Positions 1-8,675 of a DNA stretch of 64,000 nt are shown here, one piece after another. Source of the stretch: Halieaceae bacterium (GTDB lineage Bacteria; Pseudomonadota; Gammaproteobacteria; Pseudomonadales; Halieaceae); contig JANQLM010000121.1 of NCBI GenBank assembly GCA_028280635.1, positions 1 through 64,000 of the forward strand, in the 5' to 3' direction. A model generated the notes under the pieces. That model did no database searches and was not told where the DNA came from. It was given only the letters and a program-made list of their open reading frames with translations. The position numbers and the translations under genes are program-made. Positions within the stretch are counted from its first letter, which is position 1. Each line of letters begins with the position of its first letter.

Positions 1-179
1 TTCATTGGTGAGCAGCAGGCTGACTCGGAGAGGAAACAGAAAAACACGCAAGAGTGATAAAGGCTGGTAAATCGTCTGTGCGAGCCGCCAACTAGCCGCC
101 GATATCGCCACAAGGCTGCGGCGCATAATTCACTGGCATTATGGGGTGAGAAGTTGTGACCGCTTCCTTACCTAGGTAA

Positions 180-854
180 TCAGTCAGTTATGAGCGGGCT
201 CGCAGCGGCCCAAATATCTTCGTAGTGCCTAAGCTTGATGGATACCACATCTGGAGCAAGAGGGGAGATATAGGTTGGCTTCGCTTTAGCTGCATCCTTC
301 AGTGACTGCCCCGATGTAAAACACGCTGAGTCATCTATGAATATGATGCGGTCGTGCGCACCGTTGCTTTTTCTTGCTTCCAACACTTCACCATACTGCT
401 CAACGTATAAATCTACGGCTGGAGCCAGCTCTCGCGACTGTCTATTGCCTACAAGCAAACGGATAAATACGCCGTCCCCACGAGAGTTGACGTAATGGTC
501 GAAAACCGAAGGATCAAGATAAGGATCGACGATGAAAATAGTACTTTCAGCCGATGCAACAGTCTTATTGAGTTGTACGAAGTATTCGTAAGGGGCGCCA
601 GCGCCGAAAACAACTTGGTCCTCGGCAGGCACAATCAATTCCATGGCAGAAATGGCTCTCAAAACTGCCCCAACGACGGAATCAACATTTTGTTTTCGAG
701 TAAATTTATTAGACATAAAGTTGGCAGCGGACTGAACTTGAACAGCCTCCAACCTGTCCCAGACTTTTACGAGAGCATGAGCCTTCGCTAGCCACTCCTG
801 GCATTCCCGTTGCTGGTTCTCATACTCCGAGAAGTCAGGCTGGCGTTCGATCAA
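180..854 (-). CDS. Hypothetical protein with PLD-like C-terminal region
   Basis: 224-aa ORF; segment 'STIFIVDPYLDPSVFDHY...HDRIIFIDDSACFTSGQSLKDA' resembles phospholipase-D-like / restriction-associated PLD modules; noticeably AT-richer than the rest of the window. Confidence 0.6.
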   Translation of the reverse strand: MIERQPDFSEYENQQRECQEWLAKAHALVKVWDRLEAVQVQSAANFMSNKFTRKQNVDSVVGAVLRAISAMELIVPAEDQVVFGAGAPYEYFVQLNKTVASAESTIFIVDPYLDPSVFDHYVNSRGDGVFIRLLVGNRQSRELAPAVDLYVEQYGEVLEARKSNGAHDRIIFIDDSACFTSGQSLKDAAKAKPTYISPLAPDVVSIKLRHYEDIWAAASPLITD

Positions 855-1141
855 TGCACGCAGATGTGAAAGTAGTACTGCTGGCTCTAATGGAATTCTC
901 CAGTCATTTGCTCAGATTAATGCTGCCCGCTCATGTTATTCGTGCGCCAGACTTATGATCAGCAACAAGCCTTTCCATTGCCTCAGCTTGCACGTCTTCA
1001 TAGATATGCATGTAGATCATAGTCACCGTGCTTTATAACTAATGCCAGACTTCTTAGTTGTAGTTGAAAACTAAAGGGCGTAGCCATGCGGGCACACGGA
1101 TGATGCTCGCGAAGATTTAGCTGATAACGAAACTTGTGGAT

Positions 1142-1218
1142 TGGTGCCCCCGGCAGGACTCAAACCTGCGACCCTCCGCTTAGGAGGCGGATGCTCTATT
1201 CAACTGAGCTACGGGGGC
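1142..1218 (-). tRNA. tRNA-Arg (anticodon CCT), CCA encoded
   Basis: Reverse complement GCCCCCGTAGCTCAGTTGAATAGAGCATCCGCCTCCTAAGCGGAGGGTCGCAGGTTTGAGTCCTGCCGGGGGCACCA; 7-bp acceptor stem, anticodon loop CTCCTAA, T-loop GGTTTGAGTCC. Confidence 0.95.
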
Positions 1219-1270
1219 GTTGATGCGCGGGGAGTATAACAAGCGACCCGTGAACGAGACAGCTTGCAGC

Positions 1271-2500
1271 TTACTCCGCAGGTGGGCCCAGCCGCCAGAA
1301 TGAGAAACCCATGCGATCGGCGCGCGGGTCCTGCAGCGGGGTGACTACGGCGATATCTCCAGCGGCAAGTCTCGCTACCGCGGCATACTCGCCGGCCGTG
1401 TCGCGCTGCCATGTCCCTTCTGTTTCTGCCCAGGACTCAAAGGGCAGGGCGGCAGATAGCAGCACTCGAGGTTCTCCCGACTCCATGCGAATCTGCGCCA
1501 CGCGGACACTCATGCCATCGGCTGCGGAGAACCAGGTGGCTGCCAGTTCACCGCTGCCGGTGGCGACCAGGTAGGGGAAGAAAGCGATGTCGGATTCGGT
1601 GGCGACTTGCCAAGTTTTCCAGTTGGCGCCGCGGTCATCGGATTTCCCCAGGTGGATGCTGTTGCCTTCACTCCACAGGTAGTACAGAGCACCGCTTTGG
1701 TCCCAGGCGACTGGCTCCACCCAGCGCGGCAGGCCGCCAGTGCCAAAAGGCTGCCACTGTCGGTTGCCTGGGGGAGTGTGGTTACTCCATGTACTGCCGC
1801 CGTCGATGCTGACAGCGATAAACTCGGCCTCACCGTCGAAGCGATTGCCCGAGGCAAAGATCGGCGTCACTCGCACGGCCAGTTCACCTTTGGGTCCGAG
1901 TGCCATGTGGCTGGAGCCACCCGATGTGTACACCTGGGGCATGGTCTGCCAGCTTGCCCCGGAATCCTTGCTGAGCACGTGATGGACGCCCCGGTCATCG
2001 TTCCAGATTACATGGGCGGTGCCATCGGGTGCGACTTCCACCCAGGGCCGGTCAGCCAGTTCCCGGTCCGTTAGCAGCGTCCAGGTCCAGGTCTCGCCGT
2101 CGTTGCGACTGACGCCGATGGAGATATGGGTGCCCTTGCTGGTGCTGCGGTTGAATCCCATGGTGGCAAAGTAGATCGTGCCATCCGGCGCCAGCGCCAG
2201 GTCTACATCGGAGTTGCCGATGGCGCCATCGGCCGGTGAGCCGACATCGACTTGGGACCAGGTCTCGCCACGATCTCTGCTGCGCCACAGGCTGGGCGCC
2301 CGCGCCGGTTCGTGCGGGTAGCGCGGGAAGCCGGTCACCAGTAGATCCCCACTACCCAGTTCCAGCACCATGGGCTCGCGGTTCTGGAAATCCTCGAAGT
2401 GCACCACGCTTTCCAGCGCGAGAGCCTCGTCTTCAGCCGGAGCCGCTGTGGGGAGCATTACCACGATTAGAGCGAGCGCTATAGGCAGGACGGGCCGCAT
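1271..2500 (-). CDS. Secreted sialidase-like / BNR (Asp-box) repeat protein
   Basis: Signal peptide; repeated Asp-box-like motifs SRDRGETW, SRNDGETW, SKDSGASW, SIDGGSTW, SDDRGANW. Confidence 0.75.
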   Translation of the reverse strand: MRPVLPIALALIVVMLPTAAPAEDEALALESVVHFEDFQNREPMVLELGSGDLLVTGFPRYPHEPARAPSLWRSRDRGETWSQVDVGSPADGAIGNSDVDLALAPDGTIYFATMGFNRSTSKGTHISIGVSRNDGETWTWTLLTDRELADRPWVEVAPDGTAHVIWNDDRGVHHVLSKDSGASWQTMPQVYTSGGSSHMALGPKGELAVRVTPIFASGNRFDGEAEFIAVSIDGGSTWSNHTPPGNRQWQPFGTGGLPRWVEPVAWDQSGALYYLWSEGNSIHLGKSDDRGANWKTWQVATESDIAFFPYLVATGSGELAATWFSAADGMSVRVAQIRMESGEPRVLLSAALPFESWAETEGTWQRDTAGEYAAVARLAAGDIAVVTPLQDPRADRMGFSFWRLGPPAE

Positions 2501-2505
2501 GCTCG

Positions 2506-3660
2506 TTATAACTCGGCGCTGTTGTTGCCGCCGGCTTTCAGGCAGGCTGCCATGTTCTCGTAAGACTGATTTTTCGGCATATCTTTATAATACGCATGTC
2601 CCTTCGGATAGCACTCGTCATTGCCCGACTTGCGTATCGTTTTGATTTGCAGCGGAGGATTTGACTGGTACTCACATTGTTTCCCGAACGTCAGCTTCTC
2701 GGTCCCATGGCTGATATCCAGACTGGTGCCAGCGAATGTGAACTTCAGGGGCTTATCACCCGTAGGTGGGCCGAGTGTGCACACGCCTCGGCCGGCGTAT
2801 CGTCTTTCAACCGTTCTGTCACCACCGTTTTTGCCGCTGGAGGGAAACACCGCGTAAGCCGGCTTGAGCATCGCGATCAGGGCGTCACTGCTGGCGACAT
2901 TTCTTCCGTAGCTCGGGGCAAGCATAACGCTGACGGTTTTATCCTCGTCTCTGGTGAAGTGAGCATCGAATGCTTCGATAAGTGCCTTTTCCTCCTGGAT
3001 CGCATGCAAATCTTCACTGTCCTGGTCGCGGCCAATCAAGTCAGGCGTCAATAGCGCGCGTTGTACCTTGCTTTCTCCGCTTGCGATCACCATGGCGGTG
3101 ATCTTCTGGCGAAAGCGGATGTCCTCGGTGTGAAACAGCCTGACCTGGTCGCGCCCGAACCGGTATGTCAGGCCTTGGGGTAGCTGCACCTCGCAGAGCT
3201 CAATATCGTGGATTTTGCCGCTGACGCCAAAATCGATAAAGGTGGTGTTGGATTCGCCGCCGCATGGGCGAACCACGCGATGGACCCTGTGGGTGTGTAA
3301 CAGGCGTGCGGACAGCCCTGCATGACCCTTGGAAGGAGTCGAGATAACGAGAAGGTCGATCTCGTCGCCGCGTAACTCATCCTTCATGCTCTTGAAAAGC
3401 TCGTTGTCATCGATACCGGTGTCGAAGATCATGGTTGACCCGTCTCCGAATCTCGTCAGGGTGGCAACACCGGCCCCGGCATCGAATACAAGCAGTTCTG
3501 TGTCTTTCATGCACTTGGATTGGCACTTCGACTCTACGTAGCACGCGTCTGGGCACTGAGGTGGAGTGGGTTTGGCTCCGGCATCGCCAGCCGATACGCC
3601 TGCGCTCAATGCGACCAGAATTGCTGTAACAGTGGCTATCTTGCTTGCGCGCTCAATCAT
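2506..3660 (-). CDS. Secreted ComEC-like metallo-beta-lactamase-fold protein with degenerate metal-binding motifs
   Basis: Signal peptide; DAGAGVATLTRFGDGSTMIFDTG, LLVISTPSKGHAGLS and LAPSYGRN align by eye to ComEC C-terminal MBL motifs (DVGQG..., LSHPDADHIGG, PHHGS) but lack the His/Asp ligands. Confidence 0.6.
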   Translation of the reverse strand: MIERASKIATVTAILVALSAGVSAGDAGAKPTPPQCPDACYVESKCQSKCMKDTELLVFDAGAGVATLTRFGDGSTMIFDTGIDDNELFKSMKDELRGDEIDLLVISTPSKGHAGLSARLLHTHRVHRVVRPCGGESNTTFIDFGVSGKIHDIELCEVQLPQGLTYRFGRDQVRLFHTEDIRFRQKITAMVIASGESKVQRALLTPDLIGRDQDSEDLHAIQEEKALIEAFDAHFTRDEDKTVSVMLAPSYGRNVASSDALIAMLKPAYAVFPSSGKNGGDRTVERRYAGRGVCTLGPPTGDKPLKFTFAGTSLDISHGTEKLTFGKQCEYQSNPPLQIKTIRKSGNDECYPKGHAYYKDMPKNQSYENMAACLKAGGNNSAEL

Positions 3661-3677
3661 TTGGCTTACCCCCCTTT

Positions 3678-4364
3678 CTATGCCAGATCGCTCCAGATAC
3701 AGCGGAGCTTGCGCATGAACGCGTCTGGCTTTTCGCGATTAAGCCCATCATCAATGTGTACCGGGTCTGGTGCCGGTGTGAAATCGCCTCCCCAGCGATA
3801 GTTTTCTCTCACCGCTTCAAGAAACCCGCGCACTGGAGACGGCAGCGTGTCGAAGTCGGCCAGGCGATGGGAGTTGTACCAGGTGTCGGCGTGAATCAGG
3901 TTCATGTCGATGGCGTGACCGACGTGATGATTTGAAAACTTGCCCGGTGTAACGATGGCGTTCTCAACGCGTTCTCCCGGTCTTCGCAGCGAGCTGGTGA
4001 CGAAGATCTCCAGGTCGTGCTCCTCGGCCACGCTCCCCAACTCAACCAGGACCGACCGGAAGTCCTCATGAATTCGGATCGGCTTCTCAGAACGGTAGGC
4101 TGTTCCCGTGTAGGTCAGGATACCTGTTTTTGCATCCGCTTTCGGTTCATCCAACTGCGTGCTGCGGTGGTTGGCAGTAGGCTCAACATAGTCCGCGGAC
4201 ACAAAGCCGATGCGACCGTCAGCGTCCTGCACCCGCAGCCAGGTGTCCTCGCCCAGCACCGTGAGCTCGGTGCCGCTGGGTAACACCGCCAGGGTATCTC
4301 CGTCGTGCGGTGATTCGCGCAGGCGTAGGCCGCGTCTGGCGTTGGTACGTACCCTGTCAGGCAT
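3678..4364 (-). CDS. Bacterial SH3 domain + M15-like (VanY/D-Ala-D-Ala carboxypeptidase-like) peptidase
   Basis: N-terminal SH3 pattern (GLRLRESPHDGDTLAVLPSGTELTVLGEDTWLRVQ..DGRIGFVSADYVEP); C-terminal HHVGHAIDMNL...DPVHID zinc-peptidase pattern. Confidence 0.7.
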   Translation of the reverse strand: MPDRVRTNARRGLRLRESPHDGDTLAVLPSGTELTVLGEDTWLRVQDADGRIGFVSADYVEPTANHRSTQLDEPKADAKTGILTYTGTAYRSEKPIRIHEDFRSVLVELGSVAEEHDLEIFVTSSLRRPGERVENAIVTPGKFSNHHVGHAIDMNLIHADTWYNSHRLADFDTLPSPVRGFLEAVRENYRWGGDFTPAPDPVHIDDGLNREKPDAFMRKLRCIWSDLA

Positions 4365-4402
4365 GTCCCGGAACCTCCAGCACTCTCCAGCAGATCATGA
4401 AA

Positions 4403-6094
4403 TCAACCCACCGGCTCTTCGTCGGGTGTAATCTTCAATAGCGAAACTGCCTCGTCCACGGGTGCCCGGAAGAAGCCATCCGGCCTTGTCACCGTCTCAC
4501 CGCCTTCGATGGCGACAGTGATGTCCTGTCTGCCAAGCGCAACCACTGCCGCTTTGCTGCCTGCGGGACTGCTACCAATCTCCTGGCTGAGCTCGACGGT
4601 GTCGCCGACCCGCACTAGCTTGCGCCCCAGCACCGCTGACGCTCTGCCCAGGCCGATCGCCTCCTGAACCCCTGTCTCGATTTTGTCCTGAAGATTGCTA
4701 AGCCTTGGCCCACGGGGGCCCTGACTGATCAGGTGATCCGTGAGATTTCTCGCCGCCATCAGGATTACCTCCGGCGTGAGGCCGGCCACGAAGGCGAGCA
4801 CGACGGCACTGGCAGTTTCCTCGGGCCGCGCGAAGGAATACGCCAGAATGGCGACGGGGACTGCGGTCAGCACCTGCAGCATCTGGAAGACAACAAGGTC
4901 GGGCAATTGTGACCACGGGATTGGGTCCCTCGGTTTCAGCCCGCCCAGCACATTGTCTTCGAATTCGTTTTTGTAGCTCTCATCGTTGCGGTACTGAAAC
5001 TCAGGTAGCTTCCTGTACATCGTGACCAACGCACCGAGTACCGCAAGCGCGATGAAAAATACTGGAACGGTCACCCCGCCAACAATGGGTGCCGCAGGCA
5101 CGATGTTCTCGTCAATCTGTTTCGCTGCTTTCGTACGGGTTTCGTTCACCTTGGCGCGCTGCAAGCTGTCTGCCGCCAGTGATAGCTCGCGCTGGGTGCG
5201 TTTTAACGCCTCTTCGGCCCGATGCAGTGCTTCTCTGGCACTGGCGATGTCTGCAAGGTCCCCCTGCCTGGAGCGGCCGGTACCTTGCCTGAGCTCTGCG
5301 ATGGTCAGTGCAGTTGACGCTTGCTCGAAAGCGTTCTCTTGCACAGATTCACGGTGTCGAAGCTCGTCAATCTGACTACGCAGGCGTGAAGCAGACCCCG
5401 GGCAGGCCGGGTCCAGGCTGTCCGGCCTGCAGAACCGCTTTTTCGTTTTGCGTTTTTCCGCATGGTGATCATGACAGGTGCCGTCGACATGGCAACTGAG
5501 CACCAGCCCGCCGATGTTGAGGACCCACTGTGGCGGGATATCACCACAGTATCTGGCACCTTCGGGCATGGCCGCCGCGGGCTCACGGTCACGCTCTTCC
5601 TCCCTAAACGAGCCTGGCCGTGCGAAGTCGCAGCCCGGGAGAACGCCGATCAGGTTGTGTTGATACTCTTGGCCTGACAGGACGACGGTAGGGCCTGCCC
5701 TGAAGTGTGGCCGATAGTCACCCACCATCGCGTAGACGGCAGCGACGGTGAGCAAGAGCGCATAGCCATAGCCCAGGCGTAGTACGGCCGCGCCGTCTGC
5801 GGGCGACTTAACCTCTCGCGTGACGAGGGTGATTGCGATGAGAAGCGGGATGCTCCACAAGAGCACCCAGTATGAATCACGCCACCACGAGAAGAGAATC
5901 AGCACGCTCGCGGCTGCAGCGAAGAACAGGTAGGTAGATGCGAACTTGTTCAGATGCTTCAGTGCACTGCACAGCGAGCATTGAAGCGTGTGCCGGATCG
6001 ACCGAAATGTAGCCTTGGATTGCGTCTTTTTCTGCCCGGCTCCATCAGCATCATCGGGGGTCTTGGCGTTGTTGCTGTCTGCGTCAGCGGCCAC
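4403..6094 (-). CDS. Hypothetical multi-TM membrane protein with Cys-rich loop and coiled coil
   Basis: Several hydrophobic segments; Cys-containing loop (GCDFARPG...RYCGD...SCHVDGTCHDHH...FCRPDSLDPACPG); Glu/Arg-rich heptad-like region; tightly linked to neighbours. Confidence 0.75.
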   Translation of the reverse strand: MAADADSNNAKTPDDADGAGQKKTQSKATFRSIRHTLQCSLCSALKHLNKFASTYLFFAAAASVLILFSWWRDSYWVLLWSIPLLIAITLVTREVKSPADGAAVLRLGYGYALLLTVAAVYAMVGDYRPHFRAGPTVVLSGQEYQHNLIGVLPGCDFARPGSFREEERDREPAAAMPEGARYCGDIPPQWVLNIGGLVLSCHVDGTCHDHHAEKRKTKKRFCRPDSLDPACPGSASRLRSQIDELRHRESVQENAFEQASTALTIAELRQGTGRSRQGDLADIASAREALHRAEEALKRTQRELSLAADSLQRAKVNETRTKAAKQIDENIVPAAPIVGGVTVPVFFIALAVLGALVTMYRKLPEFQYRNDESYKNEFEDNVLGGLKPRDPIPWSQLPDLVVFQMLQVLTAVPVAILAYSFARPEETASAVVLAFVAGLTPEVILMAARNLTDHLISQGPRGPRLSNLQDKIETGVQEAIGLGRASAVLGRKLVRVGDTVELSQEIGSSPAGSKAAVVALGRQDITVAIEGGETVTRPDGFFRAPVDEAVSLLKITPDEEPVG

Positions 6095-6096
6095 AA

Positions 6097-7614
6097 CTAG
6101 TTCCCCTCTGGCTCGTCGAGCAAGGGACGGTGGCCGCGCAGCACCGCCTCGAACCGTCGCGCCTGCGAGGCCACCAGTTTCTTCAGCTTCTCCTCGTCAT
6201 CTTCATCTATTTCCGCGACCCGGGTCGAAAGCTCGCGGAGCGAACGCTGTAAGTTCAGCAGGGTGACCTTGCGCTGCTCATTGAAGGCGTCCACCTCGGC
6301 TCTGTCCGCAACAAAGCTCTCCGGGGTTGTTTCGACGGCGGTATTGCTCTGGCCGCCCTGGGAGGAGGCCAGCGCGCCAGTGGGTAGGCCGCCGGCGGCG
6401 CCGGCAATACTGATCGCGGCGTTGGCCAGCGACCGTGAAATCTCAAGTTGTCCCTGAATCAGGGCGGATGGGTTGTTGCGCGCACTGTGAACACGATAGT
6501 TCAAGGGATCGTCGCGCACGATGACGACGCCCGCGTCTCCCTCCGCATAGAAGTAAGTTTCGCTGCTTTCTTCGTTCCAGTGCAGTTCATTGTCCGGGTT
6601 GGTGACAACGCGCCAGATCGGGTCGCCAGGGTCCTGCAAGCGGTCGATCAGCTCAATGAAGCGGGAAGATCCCTGCACCAGGCTGGCGAGGGCGGTGCGT
6701 GATGTCGCGGATGAAGGAAGATCATTTCGCAGAGTCTCGAGCTCATTGGCGATCACCAGGCTCGAACCTGCCAGCGTAGACGGTGTATAGGGGGAGCGCG
6801 TTGCGTTGACAGGCACGGACCTGCCTGACTCCGAGAGCTGCGCCGAGAGTGAGACAATACTCTGGGCGATACTCTCTGCGAGATCTTGCAGTAGCTGTTG
6901 GCGGCCAGTGTTACCTGTTGCCCTCGATTCCAGGTAGGCCACATTCAGGTTGTACTCCAGTCCCGTCCAGTCAACGGAAAATGGTACGTCGGTGCTGCCA
7001 AGTGTCTGGAACGAACTGATGGCATCCACGGTTCTGTCCAGCGCCCGGGTCTCGGCATTGCGCAAGTTGTTCCTGATCCTGAGCTGGATACACTCGTCAC
7101 CACGGTCGGCGGAAGCGTTGCCGCTACCCAGGGCCAGCCGCCACCAGCTTTTTTGCTCCGGCTGGTTGCAGGCGTCGGGCCCCGTCAGATTCTGAATGAC
7201 GGCATACTCATCCTGGTACCTGCTGACATAGGCGCGCAGCGAACTAACAGCGCCGTTGACGATGTCGTCATACTGCGCCTGATTGGTGGCCAGCTGTTCA
7301 GTGTAGGCCGCCAGCCGGCGGTGCAATTTCTCCACCTGTCGATCATCACGCCCAACAATCCGCCAGGCGCCGCTATAGATATCGACGGCCTGAGTCGCCA
7401 GCCGGGTGCGGACGCCCTGATCGCGCTTTGCCTCAGCCTGAAGTGTCTGGAGATTTGCGATGAGCTGCTGGGCCTTGCGGGGTGTCATAGGAAGCTCAAC
7501 GCGGGGATCTTCGTCATAGATATCCACGGTGATCTGCAGCTGGGTGCTCGCACATCCGGTTAGCCACAGGCTGGCGATACATAACAGCGACGTCGCAATC
7601 CGCCGGCCCATCAT
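6097..7614 (-). CDS. Hypothetical lipoprotein
   Basis: Lipobox LWLTGCAS near the N-terminus; 505 aa; helical/coiled-coil-rich; 4-bp overlap with the upstream gene. Confidence 0.75.
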   Translation of the reverse strand: MMGRRIATSLLCIASLWLTGCASTQLQITVDIYDEDPRVELPMTPRKAQQLIANLQTLQAEAKRDQGVRTRLATQAVDIYSGAWRIVGRDDRQVEKLHRRLAAYTEQLATNQAQYDDIVNGAVSSLRAYVSRYQDEYAVIQNLTGPDACNQPEQKSWWRLALGSGNASADRGDECIQLRIRNNLRNAETRALDRTVDAISSFQTLGSTDVPFSVDWTGLEYNLNVAYLESRATGNTGRQQLLQDLAESIAQSIVSLSAQLSESGRSVPVNATRSPYTPSTLAGSSLVIANELETLRNDLPSSATSRTALASLVQGSSRFIELIDRLQDPGDPIWRVVTNPDNELHWNEESSETYFYAEGDAGVVIVRDDPLNYRVHSARNNPSALIQGQLEISRSLANAAISIAGAAGGLPTGALASSQGGQSNTAVETTPESFVADRAEVDAFNEQRKVTLLNLQRSLRELSTRVAEIDEDDEEKLKKLVASQARRFEAVLRGHRPLLDEPEGN

Positions 7615-8393
7615 CGGGCACTCTCGACAAGAAACAACAGTGCCTCGATCTCGGTCAGCAGGTCAGACTTGTTCGCAAGCTCGCCGGCCTCCAGCGCGTG
7701 AAGCGCTTCATTGATCTGTGACACGATCAGCGTGTTGCTCTGCCTGTCCACTTCCATACCGGCTACAGCCTCGTCCTTGTCACTGATTCGCTGTTGGCGA
7801 ATCACGTCAGCAAGGCGGAGGACAGTTGCACTGGTTCTTTCGCTTTCCGAAAACGCCTTTATCTTGTCGATAACCTCATTCGGGTTGGACCCCAACACGA
7901 ACACCCGTTTTTGCCCCGCCCGTCTCAGCGCCAGGTTGCGGGAGGGATCGTACTCCACCTCGACGGCGCCTTCTGGCAGGGGTATGCCGTCCCCGGCCAT
8001 GGCGCGTACGCGCCGCTGGGCGTTCAGAAGAGCGAGAATCCGCTCTTCGGAGGTATCCGGGTTTTGCGCCGCATCCAGGTAGCTTTTGGTTGTTGCGATG
8101 ATGGCGTTATCAATATGACCCCGGATATCCTCTTCAGCCTTAATCGCCGCGCCCGCGTCTGCGCGATCCGTGGAGCCGTAGAGGCGATCAACCGTGTGGG
8201 CAGGAAACCAGCCTGAATCGTAGTTGGATATCCCGTAGTAGGTATCAGCCTCGACGGTAATTCGGTAGAAGTTGGTATTGTCGCCGCTCGGTACGGCCAG
8301 GTAGGACGTTTCGACAACGTTCATTGGGCCGCTGGAAGCACAGCCGGTTAGCAGGCAAACCAAGAGAACAAACAGTGCTCGCCATTGATGCAT
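7611..8393 (-). CDS. Hypothetical lipoprotein
   Basis: Start at MHQWRALFVLLVCLLTGCASS (lipobox LLTGC); overlaps the next gene by 4 bp. Confidence 0.75.
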   Translation of the reverse strand: MHQWRALFVLLVCLLTGCASSGPMNVVETSYLAVPSGDNTNFYRITVEADTYYGISNYDSGWFPAHTVDRLYGSTDRADAGAAIKAEEDIRGHIDNAIIATTKSYLDAAQNPDTSEERILALLNAQRRVRAMAGDGIPLPEGAVEVEYDPSRNLALRRAGQKRVFVLGSNPNEVIDKIKAFSESERTSATVLRLADVIRQQRISDKDEAVAGMEVDRQSNTLIVSQINEALHALEAGELANKSDLLTEIEALLFLVESAR

Positions 8394-8675
8394 GACTGAG
8401 CGTACTTGCTGCGAATCGATCCATGTACAGCGCACAGCTCCACCTCCATGTCGCGCCCTGTGCTGCCGCAGCCGTGTTAGATTCTATGCAAAAAAGCTGC
8501 GTTCAAAGGACAAGTGGGCCAGCTTTTTATAAAAGGCAATGTAACGCTGGCGTGGAGAAGTCTAGTAGAGACCGCGGGAAAAGCAAAAAAACCCTGGCTT
8601 TCCCCGACAGGTTTCTGCCGTTCGTCCCTGCTTGGCAGCGGGGAGCCAGGCGGCTGTCCTATCGGTGAGGCATGA

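Noticed and set aside
8580-8675. Possible rho-independent terminator after pckA (CCTG...CAGG then T7)
   Set aside because: Stem of only about 4-5 bp with a mismatch; too weak to list as a feature.
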